Numbered from the stretch's first letter, positions 8,519-16,328 are shown. The stretch is DNA of 45,740 bases from Clostridia bacterium (GCA_900769875.1 CAAGII010000159.1:1-45740), one strand, 5' to 3'. Numbers and translations: made by a program. Notes: a model not told the origin generated them from the sequence alone.

Positions 8519-9127
8519 ATGCGCAAGTGGTTTGACGCCCCCAGGGACTCCAGGCGGCATGCACAAAAACAGCAGACGAAGCCGATCCGGCTCAGGGGCG
8601 CGCATCTCTGGTCCGGTACGCTGGCACTCATCGCCGCCAGCGTGCTGCTGATGGTGATCCTCTCCCCCGGCGGGAACGCGGTCGAGGAGGTGCCAAGCGC
8701 GCAGGCTGGCGTAGCCGACGCGATCCGTCTTAAGGCAGACTGCGTGGTGGTTCAGCGCCTGAGCTACGCGCCCTGCGGCCATGAGCTGACGCGCCGCGTT
8801 TCGCTGCCAAAGGAGCTGAGCGGGAAAACCCGCGAGGAGCTCGCCGCAAGCTATGACGGCTGGCAGCTGACCAGCTATTCAGCCAGCGAGGTGCGCATGG
8901 AGCAGCTCAGCGAGCTCTACTGTCCCCAGCACATTGTGCTGATGTGCGACGAGGGCGGCATGCTCTGCGTATGGCAGAACACCTATGGCGACGCCATGAG
9001 CCTGAGCGAGGAGCTGAACATCCCCGTGAGCGATTTCCCCGACGACGTGCAGCAGTCGCTGCGCCGCGGCATTGGCTTTGACACCCGTCAGGCGCTGGAC
9101 AGCTGGCTTGAAAGCGCGGAGTCCTGA
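8519..9127 (+). CDS. BofC-like single-pass membrane protein
   Basis: The 202-aa product has a basic N-terminal cytoplasmic tail, one transmembrane helix (about 31-51, SGTLALIAASVLLMVILSP) and an extracytoplasmic domain. Its second half (TREELAASYDGWQLTSY, then IVLMCDEGGMLCVWQ, then LRRGIGFDTRQALDSWLE) matches the pattern of the BofC C-terminal domain. In B. subtilis BofC acts in the forespore-mother cell intermembrane space and restrains the SpoIVB protease that triggers sigma-K processing. The match is by pattern only and the N-terminal half is not recognisably BofC. A role in sporulation fits the presence of spoIIID further along but is not shown. An AAAGGAG site lies about 12 bp upstream. 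Confidence 0.65.
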   Translation: MRKWFDAPRDSRRHAQKQQTKPIRLRGAHLWSGTLALIAASVLLMVILSPGGNAVEEVPSAQAGVADAIRLKADCVVVQRLSYAPCGHELTRRVSLPKELSGKTREELAASYDGWQLTSYSASEVRMEQLSELYCPQHIVLMCDEGGMLCVWQNTYGDAMSLSEELNIPVSDFPDDVQQSLRRGIGFDTRQALDSWLESAES

Positions 9128-9157
9128 CTGCCCACCGCAGAGCATCCCTATGGGCGG

Positions 9158-9190
9158 ATGGCATGCGCGCCAGTTGGCGACGCATGCCAT
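9158..9190. terminator. Hairpin between two convergent genes
   Basis: ATGGCATGCG (9158-9167) pairs perfectly with CGCATGCCAT (9181-9190) around a 13-nt loop. It lies between the convergent BofC-like and SulP genes. There is no real T tract on either side, so it is a weak or factor-aided terminator at best. Confidence 0.5.
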
Positions 9191-9196
9191 TTGCCA

Positions 9197-10858
9197 TTAT
9201 GCCCGCATGTGGTTGACGGCAGCGACGGCGGCCTCGGAGGCATTGCTGAAATAATGGTCAGCGCCAAGCTGCTCCGTCAGACCCATCTGGTCAAAGAAGC
9301 TGCGGACGTTTTCATGCACGCCGGACAGGCTGATCGAAACGCCCTGCTCGCTGATACCCGCGCAGCATTCCATCAGCGTCTGCACGCCGGAGATGTCCGT
9401 GGCGGATACGCCGCGCAGGCTGATAATCAGCTGTTTGCAGCCGCTCAGATCGACCGCAGAAAGCTTGCGCTTGAGCTCGGCGGTGTTGGCGAAGAAGAGG
9501 CTGCCGTTCACATACACGATGCGGATGCCGCCCAGCTCTTCCTCGGGCACATTGCCGCCGCGCTCACGCACGCGCCACATGCGTTCGGTATCAAGGCTCG
9601 CCGATTCCACCGTCAGGCGCGTGGCGTTCATGATGAACATCAGCGCCGCGCATACGATGCCGATGAGGATGGCCACCGTCAGGTCAAACACCACGGTCGC
9701 CAGCATGGTGATGAGGAACTGCGCGATACCCGTATACACCCTGCGGCTGAAAATGGTGCGAATGCCGTGCCACTCGTTCATGCGCCATGCCGTGACCATC
9801 AGTACGCCAGCCAGCGCGGAAAGCGGCAGCCTTGCCATCACGCCGCCCAGCAGCAGCATGCTCAGCAGCAGGAACAGGCTGTGGAACACGCCGGCGAGGC
9901 GGGTCTGCTCGCCGCTTTTGATGGCGACAGAGGTGCGCGCGATGGCCGCCGTAGCAGGCACGCCGCCAAAGAAGGGCAGCAGGATGTTGCCCACGCCCTG
10001 CGCAATCAGTTCACGGTTGGCGTCGAAGGGCTCGTCCTTCATGCGGGACGCGCTCGCGCCGCACAGAAGGCTCTCGATCATGGCCAGCGCCGCGATGGAA
10101 ATGATGGGCGACACGAGGTTGCCCAGCATCGACAGGTCAAGCTGCGCCGGATTCAGACGGTCGCTGAGCATCAGGCTCCTCGGAATCTCTCCCACCGTCG
10201 CCAGCTGGTCAAAGCCGAGGACGCCGGTCAGCACGGTGGCGGCAATGATGCTCACCAGCGAGCCGGGCACCTTCTCATTCCACTTCTTCGGCCAGAAAAC
10301 CATGAACAGCACCACAAACAGGCCGACCGCCATGGCCTGCCACTGCGGATGAAAGCCAAGGCGCGCATAGCTTGCCAGCTTTTCCAGCGCGCTCGCGCCC
10401 TCGCTGGTCGTGCCGAAGAAGTTATCGACCTGACCCAGCGCGATGATGATGGCAATGCCGCTGGTGAAGCCCATCACCACGCTGGTGGGGATAAAGCTGA
10501 CCAGCTTGCCCAGGCGGAACACGCCGCAGAGCAGGATGACCACGCCCGCCGCGAGCGAGGCGACAAACACGCCCTGCAAGCCATACTGCGCCACGATGGT
10601 GATGAGAATCGCGCTCATCGCGCCCGTGGGGCCGGAAATCTGGAACGAAGCGCCGCCCAGCAGCCCGATCACGATACCGCCCAGAATGGCGGTGACAAGA
10701 CCCGCGGCGGGGGTCGCGCCGGAAGAAACGCCGAAGGCCAGCGCAAGCGGCAGCGCCACGGCGGCCACCGTCACGCCGCTGAGCAGGTCCTTGATCAGCT
10801 TGCCCGCATTGTAGCCGTGAAACTCGCGCTTGAGATCCCTGACATATTGCTTGACCAT
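9197..10858 (-). CDS. SulP/SLC26-family anion transporter with STAS domain
   Basis: This 553-aa protein has the SulP layout. The N-terminal transmembrane core (about 25-400) has the family stretch GVTVAAVALPLALAFGVSSG followed by FQISGPTGAMSAIL. The C-terminal cytoplasmic STAS domain (about 420-535) has IRIVYVNGSLFFANTAELKR and VSATDISGVQTL. SulP proteins carry sulfate, bicarbonate or dicarboxylates, usually by proton or sodium symport; the substrate cannot be assigned here. No sulfate-assimilation gene is nearby. I chose ATG 10858 (MVKQYVRDL) over 10891 because a GGAAGG site precedes it and family alignments start here. A palindrome covers its promoter. Confidence 0.93.
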   Translation of the reverse strand: MVKQYVRDLKREFHGYNAGKLIKDLLSGVTVAAVALPLALAFGVSSGATPAAGLVTAILGGIVIGLLGGASFQISGPTGAMSAILITIVAQYGLQGVFVASLAAGVVILLCGVFRLGKLVSFIPTSVVMGFTSGIAIIIALGQVDNFFGTTSEGASALEKLASYARLGFHPQWQAMAVGLFVVLFMVFWPKKWNEKVPGSLVSIIAATVLTGVLGFDQLATVGEIPRSLMLSDRLNPAQLDLSMLGNLVSPIISIAALAMIESLLCGASASRMKDEPFDANRELIAQGVGNILLPFFGGVPATAAIARTSVAIKSGEQTRLAGVFHSLFLLLSMLLLGGVMARLPLSALAGVLMVTAWRMNEWHGIRTIFSRRVYTGIAQFLITMLATVVFDLTVAILIGIVCAALMFIMNATRLTVESASLDTERMWRVRERGGNVPEEELGGIRIVYVNGSLFFANTAELKRKLSAVDLSGCKQLIISLRGVSATDISGVQTLMECCAGISEQGVSISLSGVHENVRSFFDQMGLTEQLGADHYFSNASEAAVAAVNHMRA

Positions 10859-10887
10859 GATATCCCAATCCTTCCATGTGTCTATTG

Positions 10888-10916
10888 GCAAACGTGCTAT
10901 ATCATAACACGTTTGC
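10888..10916. promoter_or_regulatory. Palindromic operator candidate over the SulP promoter
   Basis: GCAAACGTG (10888-10896) and CACGTTTGC (10908-10916) are perfect 9-bp inverted arms with 11 bp between them. The minus-strand -10 hexamer of the SulP gene (10901-10906) lies wholly inside the spacer. A dimeric repressor bound here would block RNA polymerase. Alternatively the arms could form a hairpin at the 5' end of the transcript. Confidence 0.6.
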
Positions 10917-10929
10917 AGGACGGATGCAA
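10901..10929 (-). promoter_or_regulatory. Sigma-A promoter of the SulP gene
   Basis: On the minus strand TTGCAT (10929-10924), a 17-bp spacer and TATGAT (10906-10901) end 42 bp before the ATG at 10858. Confidence 0.75.
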
Positions 10930-11018
10930 GATTGGAAATCCATTAAAATGAAAAAGCCCGGCAGGATACGGCCCGGCGGCGGCGAACCATGACTGCATAC
11001 CGAAGGAGGTATGTTTGC

Positions 11019-11492
11019 ATGAAGAAACCCGTCCTGATATCGCTCCTTGCGCTGACTCTCTGCGCCGCGATCGCAATCGCCGTGCTGATGCTGCGCAGCG
11101 CGCAGCCCAGTCTGTTCGATCATCCGGAGAACGCCGCGTCCACAGATCAATACACAGCCCGCAGCTTTGTCTCCACAGCGCTTGACAACAGCATCCGCGG
11201 TACGCTCGACTTCACGGGCGCCGTCACTCTCTGGCAGTATCACGCCGCCGGGGAGCAGCCGCTGAGCATCACATGCGACCTGACCATCCGCGAAGGAGCG
11301 GTTAAGCTGGTCGCCTATGACGAAAATGGCGGCATGACCGAGCTGCTCAGCCAGTCCGCATCATCGGGGCTGAACGGCGCCGCCAGCGTGCTGAACGCTT
11401 CGCTCCGCCCCGGCATGAACACCGTCAAGCTCATCGGCGCAAGGAACACGAAGCTGGATTTTGAATTCACCTTCGCCCCCGGGACGCCCTGA
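11019..11492 (+). CDS. Small membrane-anchored or secreted protein of unknown function
   Basis: The 157-aa product begins with a hydrophobic segment (about residues 4-24, ending before LRSAQPS) that could be an anchor or signal peptide. The rest is a predicted beta-rich extracytoplasmic domain with LDFTGAVTLWQYH, AVKLVAYDENGG and NTVKLIGARNTKLDFEF. No family is recognised. The repeated short beta stretches would fit a beta-sandwich. AAGGAGGT (11003-11010) sets the start 8 bases later. It stands alone between a divergent transporter and the rplT operon, and ends at a strong shared terminator. Confidence 0.75.
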   Translation: MKKPVLISLLALTLCAAIAIAVLMLRSAQPSLFDHPENAASTDQYTARSFVSTALDNSIRGTLDFTGAVTLWQYHAAGEQPLSITCDLTIREGAVKLVAYDENGGMTELLSQSASSGLNGAASVLNASLRPGMNTVKLIGARNTKLDFEFTFAPGTP

Positions 11493-11511
11493 CAGCGCCC
11501 GCCCTCACGCG

Positions 11512-11545
11512 AAATCCCCGCCGTCCGTTCGGACGGCGGGGATTT
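11512..11545. terminator. Bidirectional terminator between the anchored protein and rplT
   Basis: A perfect palindrome of 16-base arms around TT (AAATCCCCGCCGTCCG and its complement) folds into a very stable stem. A runs on one side and T runs on the other make it effective for both convergent transcripts. Confidence 0.92.
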
Positions 11546-11563
11546 GCTCATGGCAGGCCGGAA

Positions 11564-11914
11564 TCAGGCGTTCTTGGCAATCTCCACCAGCTTGGCGAAG
11601 GCAGCGGCATCGTTCACAGCCAGATCAGCCAGCATCTTGCGGTTGACGGTGATGTTCTGCTTCTTCAGACCATTGATAAAGGTGGAATAGCTCATGCCGC
11701 TCAGGCGGGCAGCCGCGTTGATACGGGTGATCCACAGACGGCGGAAATCACGCTTGCGCAGCTTGCGGCCTTCATAGGCATAGCGCAGAGAACGGGCAAC
11801 CTGCTCGGAAGCGGCGCGATACTGCTTGGACTTTGCGCCCCAGTAGCCCTTGGCCAGCTTCATCACCTTGCGGCGCTTCTTCAGAGAATTAACAGCGCGC
11901 TTAATACGTGCCAT
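11564..11914 (-). CDS. rplT: 50S ribosomal protein L20
   Basis: The 116-aa sequence is a full-length L20 with the usual start MARIKRAVNSLKKRRKVMKLA, the basic N-terminal extension and the core (SYSTFINGLKK, RKMLADLAV). L20 binds 23S rRNA early in 50S assembly. In Firmicutes it also represses its own operon by binding the infC leader RNA. It is the last gene of infC-rpmI-rplT, 63 bp after rpmI, with AGGAGGT upstream. Confidence 0.98.
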   Translation of the reverse strand: MARIKRAVNSLKKRRKVMKLAKGYWGAKSKQYRAASEQVARSLRYAYEGRKLRKRDFRRLWITRINAAARLSGMSYSTFINGLKKQNITVNRKMLADLAVNDAAAFAKLVEIAKNA

Positions 11915-11977
11915 GGTGTTTTACCTCCTCAAATCTTGGTCGGGTCTTGACCCGACGTGCAGCAAGCCAACGGCTTC

Positions 11978-12178
11978 TTACTTGTAGGGCAGCAGCTTAT
12001 GGATCGTGCGGGCCTCATTCGCGTTATCGACGACGCCGTCAGCGCGCAGGTGACGGGTACGCTTGGTGGTCTTGAGGCGCACCTGATGGTTGGCGTTCAT
12101 CTGCTTATGCTGCACTTTACCGGACTTGGTAAAGGAGAAGCGCTTGGCAGCACCACGGTGAGACTTCTGCTTGGGCAT
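11978..12178 (-). CDS. rpmI: 50S ribosomal protein L35
   Basis: The 66-aa protein is typical L35: MPKQKSHRGAAKRF at the start, a highly basic middle, and a short C-terminal tail ending LLPYK. The start at 12178 follows a GGAGG site (AAAGGAGGAACCACC). The longer frame to 12205 only adds the ribosome-binding site. It is the middle gene of the operon, between infC and rplT. Confidence 0.98.
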   Translation of the reverse strand: MPKQKSHRGAAKRFSFTKSGKVQHKQMNANHQVRLKTTKRTRHLRADGVVDNANEARTIHKLLPYK

Positions 12179-12256
12179 GGTGGTTCCTCCTTTCAAATGG
12201 GACAAATTTCGTGCGCGCGCACTGGCGCGCCTTCCTGTATGTGCGTCCGGCTCAGA

Positions 12257-12850
12257 TCAGTTCTGCGCCGGAGCGGTATTCTCCCGGGCGGCTTTGGCCT
12301 CGCGCTCCGCCTTCTTCTCGGCGAAGGACGCCTTGGCTGCCTTGGGAGCCAGGATCATAATCATGTTGCGGCCATCCATCAGCGGGCGGCGCTCCACCAC
12401 GCTGACCTCCTGACACCGCTGCGCGAAATCCTGCATGACCTTCAGTCCGATCTCGCTGTGAGTAATCTGACGGCCGCGGAAGCGGATGGACACCTTCACC
12501 TTGTCGCCGCCCTGCAGGAACTTGACAGCGTTCTTCGCCTTGGTGAGAACATCGTTCTCCTCAATGGTGGCGGACAGCTGCACTTCCTTGATTTCGACAA
12601 CACGCTGGTTCTTGCGGTTCTCGCGCTCGCGCCGCGACTGCTCATAGCGATACTTATCGTAGTCCATCAGCTTGCACACAGGCGGCTTGGCGGTGGGCTG
12701 GATCTTGGCCAGATCGTAGCCTCTCTCCTCTGCCAACTCCAGGGCCTTGTGCGTGAGCATGACACCGAGCTGTTCGCCGTTCTCATCGATCACACGAACT
12801 TCTCTGTCGCGGATTTCTTCATTGATCATCAGATCGAGTGCGATATCCAT
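12257..12850 (-). CDS. infC: Translation initiation factor IF-3
   Basis: This 197-aa IF-3 has an N-terminal domain (MINEEIRDREVRVID, KPPVCKLMDYDKYRYEQ), a lysine-rich linker and a C-terminal domain (KVKVSIRFRGRQITHSEIG, MDGRNMIMILAPK). An Ala/Glu/Lys-rich tail of about 25 residues follows. IF-3 binds the 30S subunit and checks start codons. The start is not certain. ATG 12850 is only 3 bases from GGAGG, which is close. ATC at 12844 lies 9 bases from it and lines up with the rare AUU/AUC starts known for infC in other bacteria. The gene heads infC-rpmI-rplT. Confidence 0.96.
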   Translation of the reverse strand: MDIALDLMINEEIRDREVRVIDENGEQLGVMLTHKALELAEERGYDLAKIQPTAKPPVCKLMDYDKYRYEQSRRERENRKNQRVVEIKEVQLSATIEENDVLTKAKNAVKFLQGGDKVKVSIRFRGRQITHSEIGLKVMQDFAQRCQEVSVVERRPLMDGRNMIMILAPKAAKASFAEKKAEREAKAARENTAPAQN

Positions 12851-13046
12851 ACACCTCCCAATTTCGTTGCGCCGGCGGACGCGCCGGCCGTTTGGCCGCC
12901 TGCCCCTCCATACAAGACAAAAGCGGCGGGATGCTTTCCCGTCGCTGCATTGGCACATTGATCCACCCCGGGTGGAATTGCCATCAACCCGGCAGCGTGA
13001 GCCGCGCAAGGTGAGAGACGGGCAAGCCTCTTCTTCAAACATGGCT
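12851..13046 (-). promoter_or_regulatory. Structured 5' leader with attenuator, L20-leader-like
   Basis: About 195 nt separate the promoter from infC. On the minus strand there is a hairpin CCGGGT...ACCCGG. Next comes a terminator-like element: GCGaCGGGA, a short loop and TCCCGcCGC, followed by TTTTGTCTT (hairpin at 12945-12923, T tract to about 12914). A GCCGGCG...CGCCGGC stem then ends just before the ribosome-binding site. This layout fits the L20 leaders of Firmicutes, where L20 promotes premature termination. I did not identify the L20-binding pseudoknot itself. Confidence 0.65.
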
Positions 13047-13075
13047 ACTATACCACATTCTGCGTCCCTTGTCAA
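13047..13075 (-). promoter_or_regulatory. Sigma-A promoter of infC-rpmI-rplT
   Basis: TTGACA (13075-13070), a 17-bp spacer and TATAGT (13052-13047) on the minus strand form a near-consensus promoter. Confidence 0.88.
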
Positions 13076-13105
13076 GCGCGGCGACGGGATTTTTGCGCTC
13101 TTTGC

Positions 13106-13134
13106 TTGCATTCGCGCGTCTGATGCGGTATTCT
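13106..13134 (+). promoter_or_regulatory. Sigma-A promoter of ispE
   Basis: TTGCAT (13106-13111), 17 bp and TATTCT (13129-13134) lie 32 bp before the ispE start. The site is divergent from the infC promoter, with 30 bp between the two -35 boxes. Confidence 0.7.
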
Positions 13135-13166
13135 GTATGCATCAGCACAAGGACGGAGGGATGCCC

Positions 13167-14030
13167 ATGCGGGTCATCGCGCGCGCAAAAATCAACTGGA
13201 CGCTGGATATTCTGTCCAGAAGGCCTGACGGCTATCACGAGATGGACATGCTGATGCAGCCCATCTCCCTTTCCGATGAGATCACCCTGCTCCCCGCCGG
13301 GGAGATCACCCTGACCACCTCTGGCACGCCGCTCATTCCGGCAGACAGCAGCAATCTTGCCTACCGCGCGGCTGTCGCGCTGCGCGAGCATACGGGGTAT
13401 CGCGGCGGCGCGTCCATCCATGTATGCAAGCGCATTCCCGCAGGCGCCGGGCTTGGCGGCGGAAGTGCGGACGCAGCCGGCGTGCTCGCGGGGCTAAGCA
13501 GGCTCTGGGGGCTCGGCCTTGCGCAAGAGCAGCTGGAGGCCATTGGTCTCACGCTCGGCGCGGACATTCCCTTTTGCCTGCGCGGCGGTCTTGCCCGCGT
13601 GGGCGGCATTGGCGAGAAAATCGTGAGCATTTCCGGCGGCCCGTCGCTGCCGTGCGTGATCATTCAGCCGTGCGAGGGGCTTTCCACAGGCGATGTGTTC
13701 CGCGCGTACCATGCCATGCCCGACTGCCGCCGTCCCAGAACGGAGCAGGCGCTTCACGCGCTCGTCACGGGCGACTGCGACGCGCTTTCCGCATCCCTCG
13801 GCAATGTGCTGGAGGAAGTGAGCCGCGCGCGCAGACCCGGGATTGCGCAGGCGGTCGATGCGCTTCGCGCGTGCGGTGCGCTGTGCGCGCAGATGAGTGG
13901 CAGCGGCTCCGCCGTGTTCGGCATTTTCAGGGACGCGGACGCTGCCGCCACCGCGCACAGGACGCTCGGCGCGCGTTGGGAGCGCTGCCATCTGTGCGAA
14001 ACCTGCGACAAGAGCATCGTGATGGACTGA
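13167..14030 (+). CDS. ispE: 4-diphosphocytidyl-2-C-methyl-D-erythritol kinase
   Basis: This 287-aa GHMP kinase phosphorylates CDP-methylerythritol at the 2-hydroxyl in the non-mevalonate (MEP) isoprenoid pathway. It starts with the IspE signature ARAKINWTLDI and DGYHEMDMLMQ. The GHMP glycine-rich loop is PAGAGLGGGSADAAG at about 91-105, followed by GADIPFCLRGG, and MSGSGSAVFG lies near the C terminus. The start at 13167 is preferred to ATG 13161 because GGAGG (13155-13159) gives a 7-bp spacing here and only 1 bp there. It converges on nnr with 7 bp between the stops and no visible terminator. Confidence 0.96.
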   Translation: MRVIARAKINWTLDILSRRPDGYHEMDMLMQPISLSDEITLLPAGEITLTTSGTPLIPADSSNLAYRAAVALREHTGYRGGASIHVCKRIPAGAGLGGGSADAAGVLAGLSRLWGLGLAQEQLEAIGLTLGADIPFCLRGGLARVGGIGEKIVSISGGPSLPCVIIQPCEGLSTGDVFRAYHAMPDCRRPRTEQALHALVTGDCDALSASLGNVLEEVSRARRPGIAQAVDALRACGALCAQMSGSGSAVFGIFRDADAAATAHRTLGARWERCHLCETCDKSIVMD

Positions 14031-14037
14031 TATCCGC

Positions 14038-15540
14038 TTATAGCCCGGAATCGTCCAGCCTGACGCAATCCACCAGCATTTCGGGCGTCACGCAGTTCTC
14101 GCCCGCCATTCGTTCGGCGCGGATGCCCGCCATACCGTGCACAAGCGCCGCCGTTTGCATGGTGATCAGCCCGTCTCCAAGCCTTCTCGCCACGAGCGCT
14201 GTGAGGATGCCCGTCAGCACGTCTCCCGAGCCGCCCTTGGCAAGCGCAGGCGTGCCCACCATGTTGACCGCAAGGCGATGATCGCTGCGCATCAGCGTTC
14301 TTGCGCCCTTGAGCAGCACATGCCCACAGCGCTCGCCGAGCGCCGCAAGGCATGCAAGCGGCTGGGCAAGCACATGCTGCGTATCCGTATGGAGCAGCCG
14401 CGCTGCCTCGGCCGGATGGGGCGTACAGTAGTCCTGCGGCCGGAAGGGCTGATCGCAGCGAGCCTTCAGGTTCAATCCGTCCGCATCCCATACCACAGGG
14501 CAGGGCGAATGATCGAACGCATCCGTCACCGGCAGCAGATCCTCCCGCTGGCCGACGCCGCAGCCAAACGCGGCGGCGTCCGCGTGCTCAAGCGTCCTTC
14601 GCGCGATTTCCGCCGCCTCGGGCGTGAGCGAGCCCTCGCATTCCGGCAGCGGCACGCACATCGCGCCGGGTGCAAGCACCTGTAAAACCGGCAGAATGGA
14701 TGCCCTGCAGAGGATCGTAGTCAGCCCCGCGCCCGCGCGAATGGCAGCACGCGCGCACAGCGCCGCCGCGCCAGCCATGCCGACGGAGCCCGCAAAAAGT
14801 ACGACGCGCCCAAACGTGCCCTTGTGCGCATCAGCAGGGCGCCGAGGCAGCACGCGCGGCAGCTCCTGTGGCGTCAGGACAGCCAATCGCTCCTTTTCCT
14901 CCTGCAGGAGGTACGATGCCGGGATCAGAATGGGATGCACCATGATTTTTCCCGCGTAGCAGGCGCCATCCCGCAGCAGCAGCCCCTGCTTGATGCGGTG
15001 GAAGGTGACCGTTTCGCACGCGCGGATTGCCTGACCCAGAGCAAGTCCGCTCTCTCCGTCCAGCCCGGACGGGATATCCACCGCCACCACCGGCTTGCCG
15101 CTTCGGTTGATGAGCGCGATCACGTCAGCCGCCAGACCGCTGACGGCGCGCGCCAGTCCCGTACCGAACATCGCATCGCAGACCGCGTCGCAAATGGGCA
15201 GCCGGTCGGGAGCGTCACGCAGCGTAACGATCTCGCAGCCAAGCTCCAGCAGCAGCTGCCGGTTCATCAGCGCGTCGCCGCGCGCGGCGCTGTCAAGCTC
15301 CCATACCAGCGAATGGCCTCCCCGCGTCATCCACAGGCGGGCAGCGGCATAGCCGTCGCCGCCATTGTTGCCGCTTCCGCACACAAACAGCACCGTTCCG
15401 CCCTTCGGGGCGTATCTGGCGAGCGCCTCCGCTACGCCCTGCGCGGCATGCTCCATCAGCAGCGCGCCCGGCACATGGTACTGCGCCATGTAGCGCGCTT
15501 CCAGCTCCTTCATGTCAGAGGGGACAATGGTATACAGCAT
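14038..15540 (-). CDS. nnr: Bifunctional NAD(P)H-hydrate epimerase / ADP-dependent dehydratase
   Basis: This 500-aa two-domain protein repairs damaged NAD(P)H. The N-terminal YjeF_N epimerase domain (about 1-215) interconverts R and S hydrates and shows VCGSGNNGGDGYAAARL. The C-terminal ribokinase-like domain (about 225-495) removes water using ADP and shows RVVLFAGSVGMAGAA, RAGAGL, YCTPHPAEAARLL, and AKGGSGDVLTGIL near 440. AGGAGG 8 bases before ATG 15540 sets the start, which lies inside the end of spoIIID (26-bp overlap). It is the last gene of tadA-mazG-spoIIID-nnr. Confidence 0.96.
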   Translation of the reverse strand: MLYTIVPSDMKELEARYMAQYHVPGALLMEHAAQGVAEALARYAPKGGTVLFVCGSGNNGGDGYAAARLWMTRGGHSLVWELDSAARGDALMNRQLLLELGCEIVTLRDAPDRLPICDAVCDAMFGTGLARAVSGLAADVIALINRSGKPVVAVDIPSGLDGESGLALGQAIRACETVTFHRIKQGLLLRDGACYAGKIMVHPILIPASYLLQEEKERLAVLTPQELPRVLPRRPADAHKGTFGRVVLFAGSVGMAGAAALCARAAIRAGAGLTTILCRASILPVLQVLAPGAMCVPLPECEGSLTPEAAEIARRTLEHADAAAFGCGVGQREDLLPVTDAFDHSPCPVVWDADGLNLKARCDQPFRPQDYCTPHPAEAARLLHTDTQHVLAQPLACLAALGERCGHVLLKGARTLMRSDHRLAVNMVGTPALAKGGSGDVLTGILTALVARRLGDGLITMQTAALVHGMAGIRAERMAGENCVTPEMLVDCVRLDDSGL

Positions 15541-15844
15541 GGGTCAATCCTCCTGATCGTTTGCCTGCAGGCGGACTCGCGCAGGCCCTGCGCTCGCGCT
15601 CACGGGCATAGCGCATGCGGGTTGCCTCGCCGCCGCGCAGATGACAGACCGCCTTGTTGTAGCGCAAAAGCGCCGCCACCTGCTCGGACAGATCCGGATC
15701 AATCTGCGGCAGGCGGCTGATCATATCCTTATGCACCGAGGACTTGGACAGCCCGAACACACGCGCCGCCTGTCGCACGGTAGCCTGACGGCTCACCATG
15801 TATGCGCCTACGGTCAGGCAGCGGGTGCGGATGAGTTCGTCCAT
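15515..15844 (-). CDS. spoIIID: Sporulation transcription factor SpoIIID
   Basis: The 109-aa protein matches SpoIIID along its core: an N-terminal helix (DELIRTRCLTVGAYMV), a helix-turn-helix (TVRQAARVFGLSKSSVHKDM, about 22-41) and the conserved RLPQIDPDLSEQV and HLRGGEAT segments. SpoIIID acts in the mother cell under sigma-E and represses or activates many sigma-E and sigma-K genes. The last 25 or so residues (after RYARERERR) are not typical; they come from the overlap with nnr, and the family is usually about 90 aa. The start at 15844 follows GGAAGGAG. Lying in an operon with housekeeping genes is unusual for this gene. Confidence 0.93.
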   Translation of the reverse strand: MDELIRTRCLTVGAYMVSRQATVRQAARVFGLSKSSVHKDMISRLPQIDPDLSEQVAALLRYNKAVCHLRGGEATRMRYARERERRACASPPAGKRSGGLTHAVYHCPL

Positions 15845-15923
15845 GCGCGTCAGCTCCTTCCAGAACATGTCTGGTGGAGCGTATGCGAACAGGCGCGCTC
15901 ACAGAACGCGCGTATCGGCGCGT

Positions 15924-16259
15924 TCAGTCCCCTTCACTCGCGCGGCGGATGGAGCGCTCCGCGCAAAAGCCCTCCGGATAGCGGGCGCGCAGCTTGTCAA
16001 GGTTGCGCCGGCACACCTCCTCCAGCGACACATCCAGCGCGTAGGCGGTTTCGGCAAGATACCACGCCACGTCGCCCAGCTCGCGGATGAGCGCGTCGCG
16101 GTCAAGCGGATGTCCCTGCGCCAGATGCTTTTTCACCACATCAATCGCCTCGCCCGCTTCTCCGCACAGTCCCATCACGCCGTTGATCAATACGTCTCGC
16201 CGCTCCAGCGCGGGGTTCAGGGTACTCAGTGCCTGACGCTGATATTCATTGATGGTCAT
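15924..16259 (-). CDS. MazG-family nucleotide pyrophosphohydrolase
   Basis: This 111-aa single-domain MazG-like protein is all alpha-helical. It carries the metal-binding pattern GLCGEAGEAIDVVKK (about 30-44) and ELGDVAWYLAE (about 60-70). Such enzymes cleave nucleoside triphosphates to monophosphates plus pyrophosphate, often on damaged or non-canonical nucleotides. It lies between tadA and spoIIID on the same strand, and its nearest downstream partner, nnr, is also a damage-repair enzyme. GGGAGG precedes the start. Its exact substrate is unknown. Confidence 0.9.
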   Translation of the reverse strand: MTINEYQRQALSTLNPALERRDVLINGVMGLCGEAGEAIDVVKKHLAQGHPLDRDALIRELGDVAWYLAETAYALDVSLEEVCRRNLDKLRARYPEGFCAERSIRRASEGD

Positions 16260-16328
16260 GAACTGCCTCCCGTGACGGTTTGATGAATCTTTCCCCTCAC
16301 ACCTTGCGTTTCCATCAGCGTTTGGGTA

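Noticed and set aside
9158..10951. A 597-codon open frame on the + strand opposite the SulP gene
   Set aside because: It is a shadow of the transporter gene, driven by high GC at third positions, with composition unlike a folded protein.
10930..11018. A GCCCGGC...GCCCGGC pair that resembled a terminator
   Set aside because: The two copies are direct, not inverted, so they do not form a proper stem. It is left unassigned.
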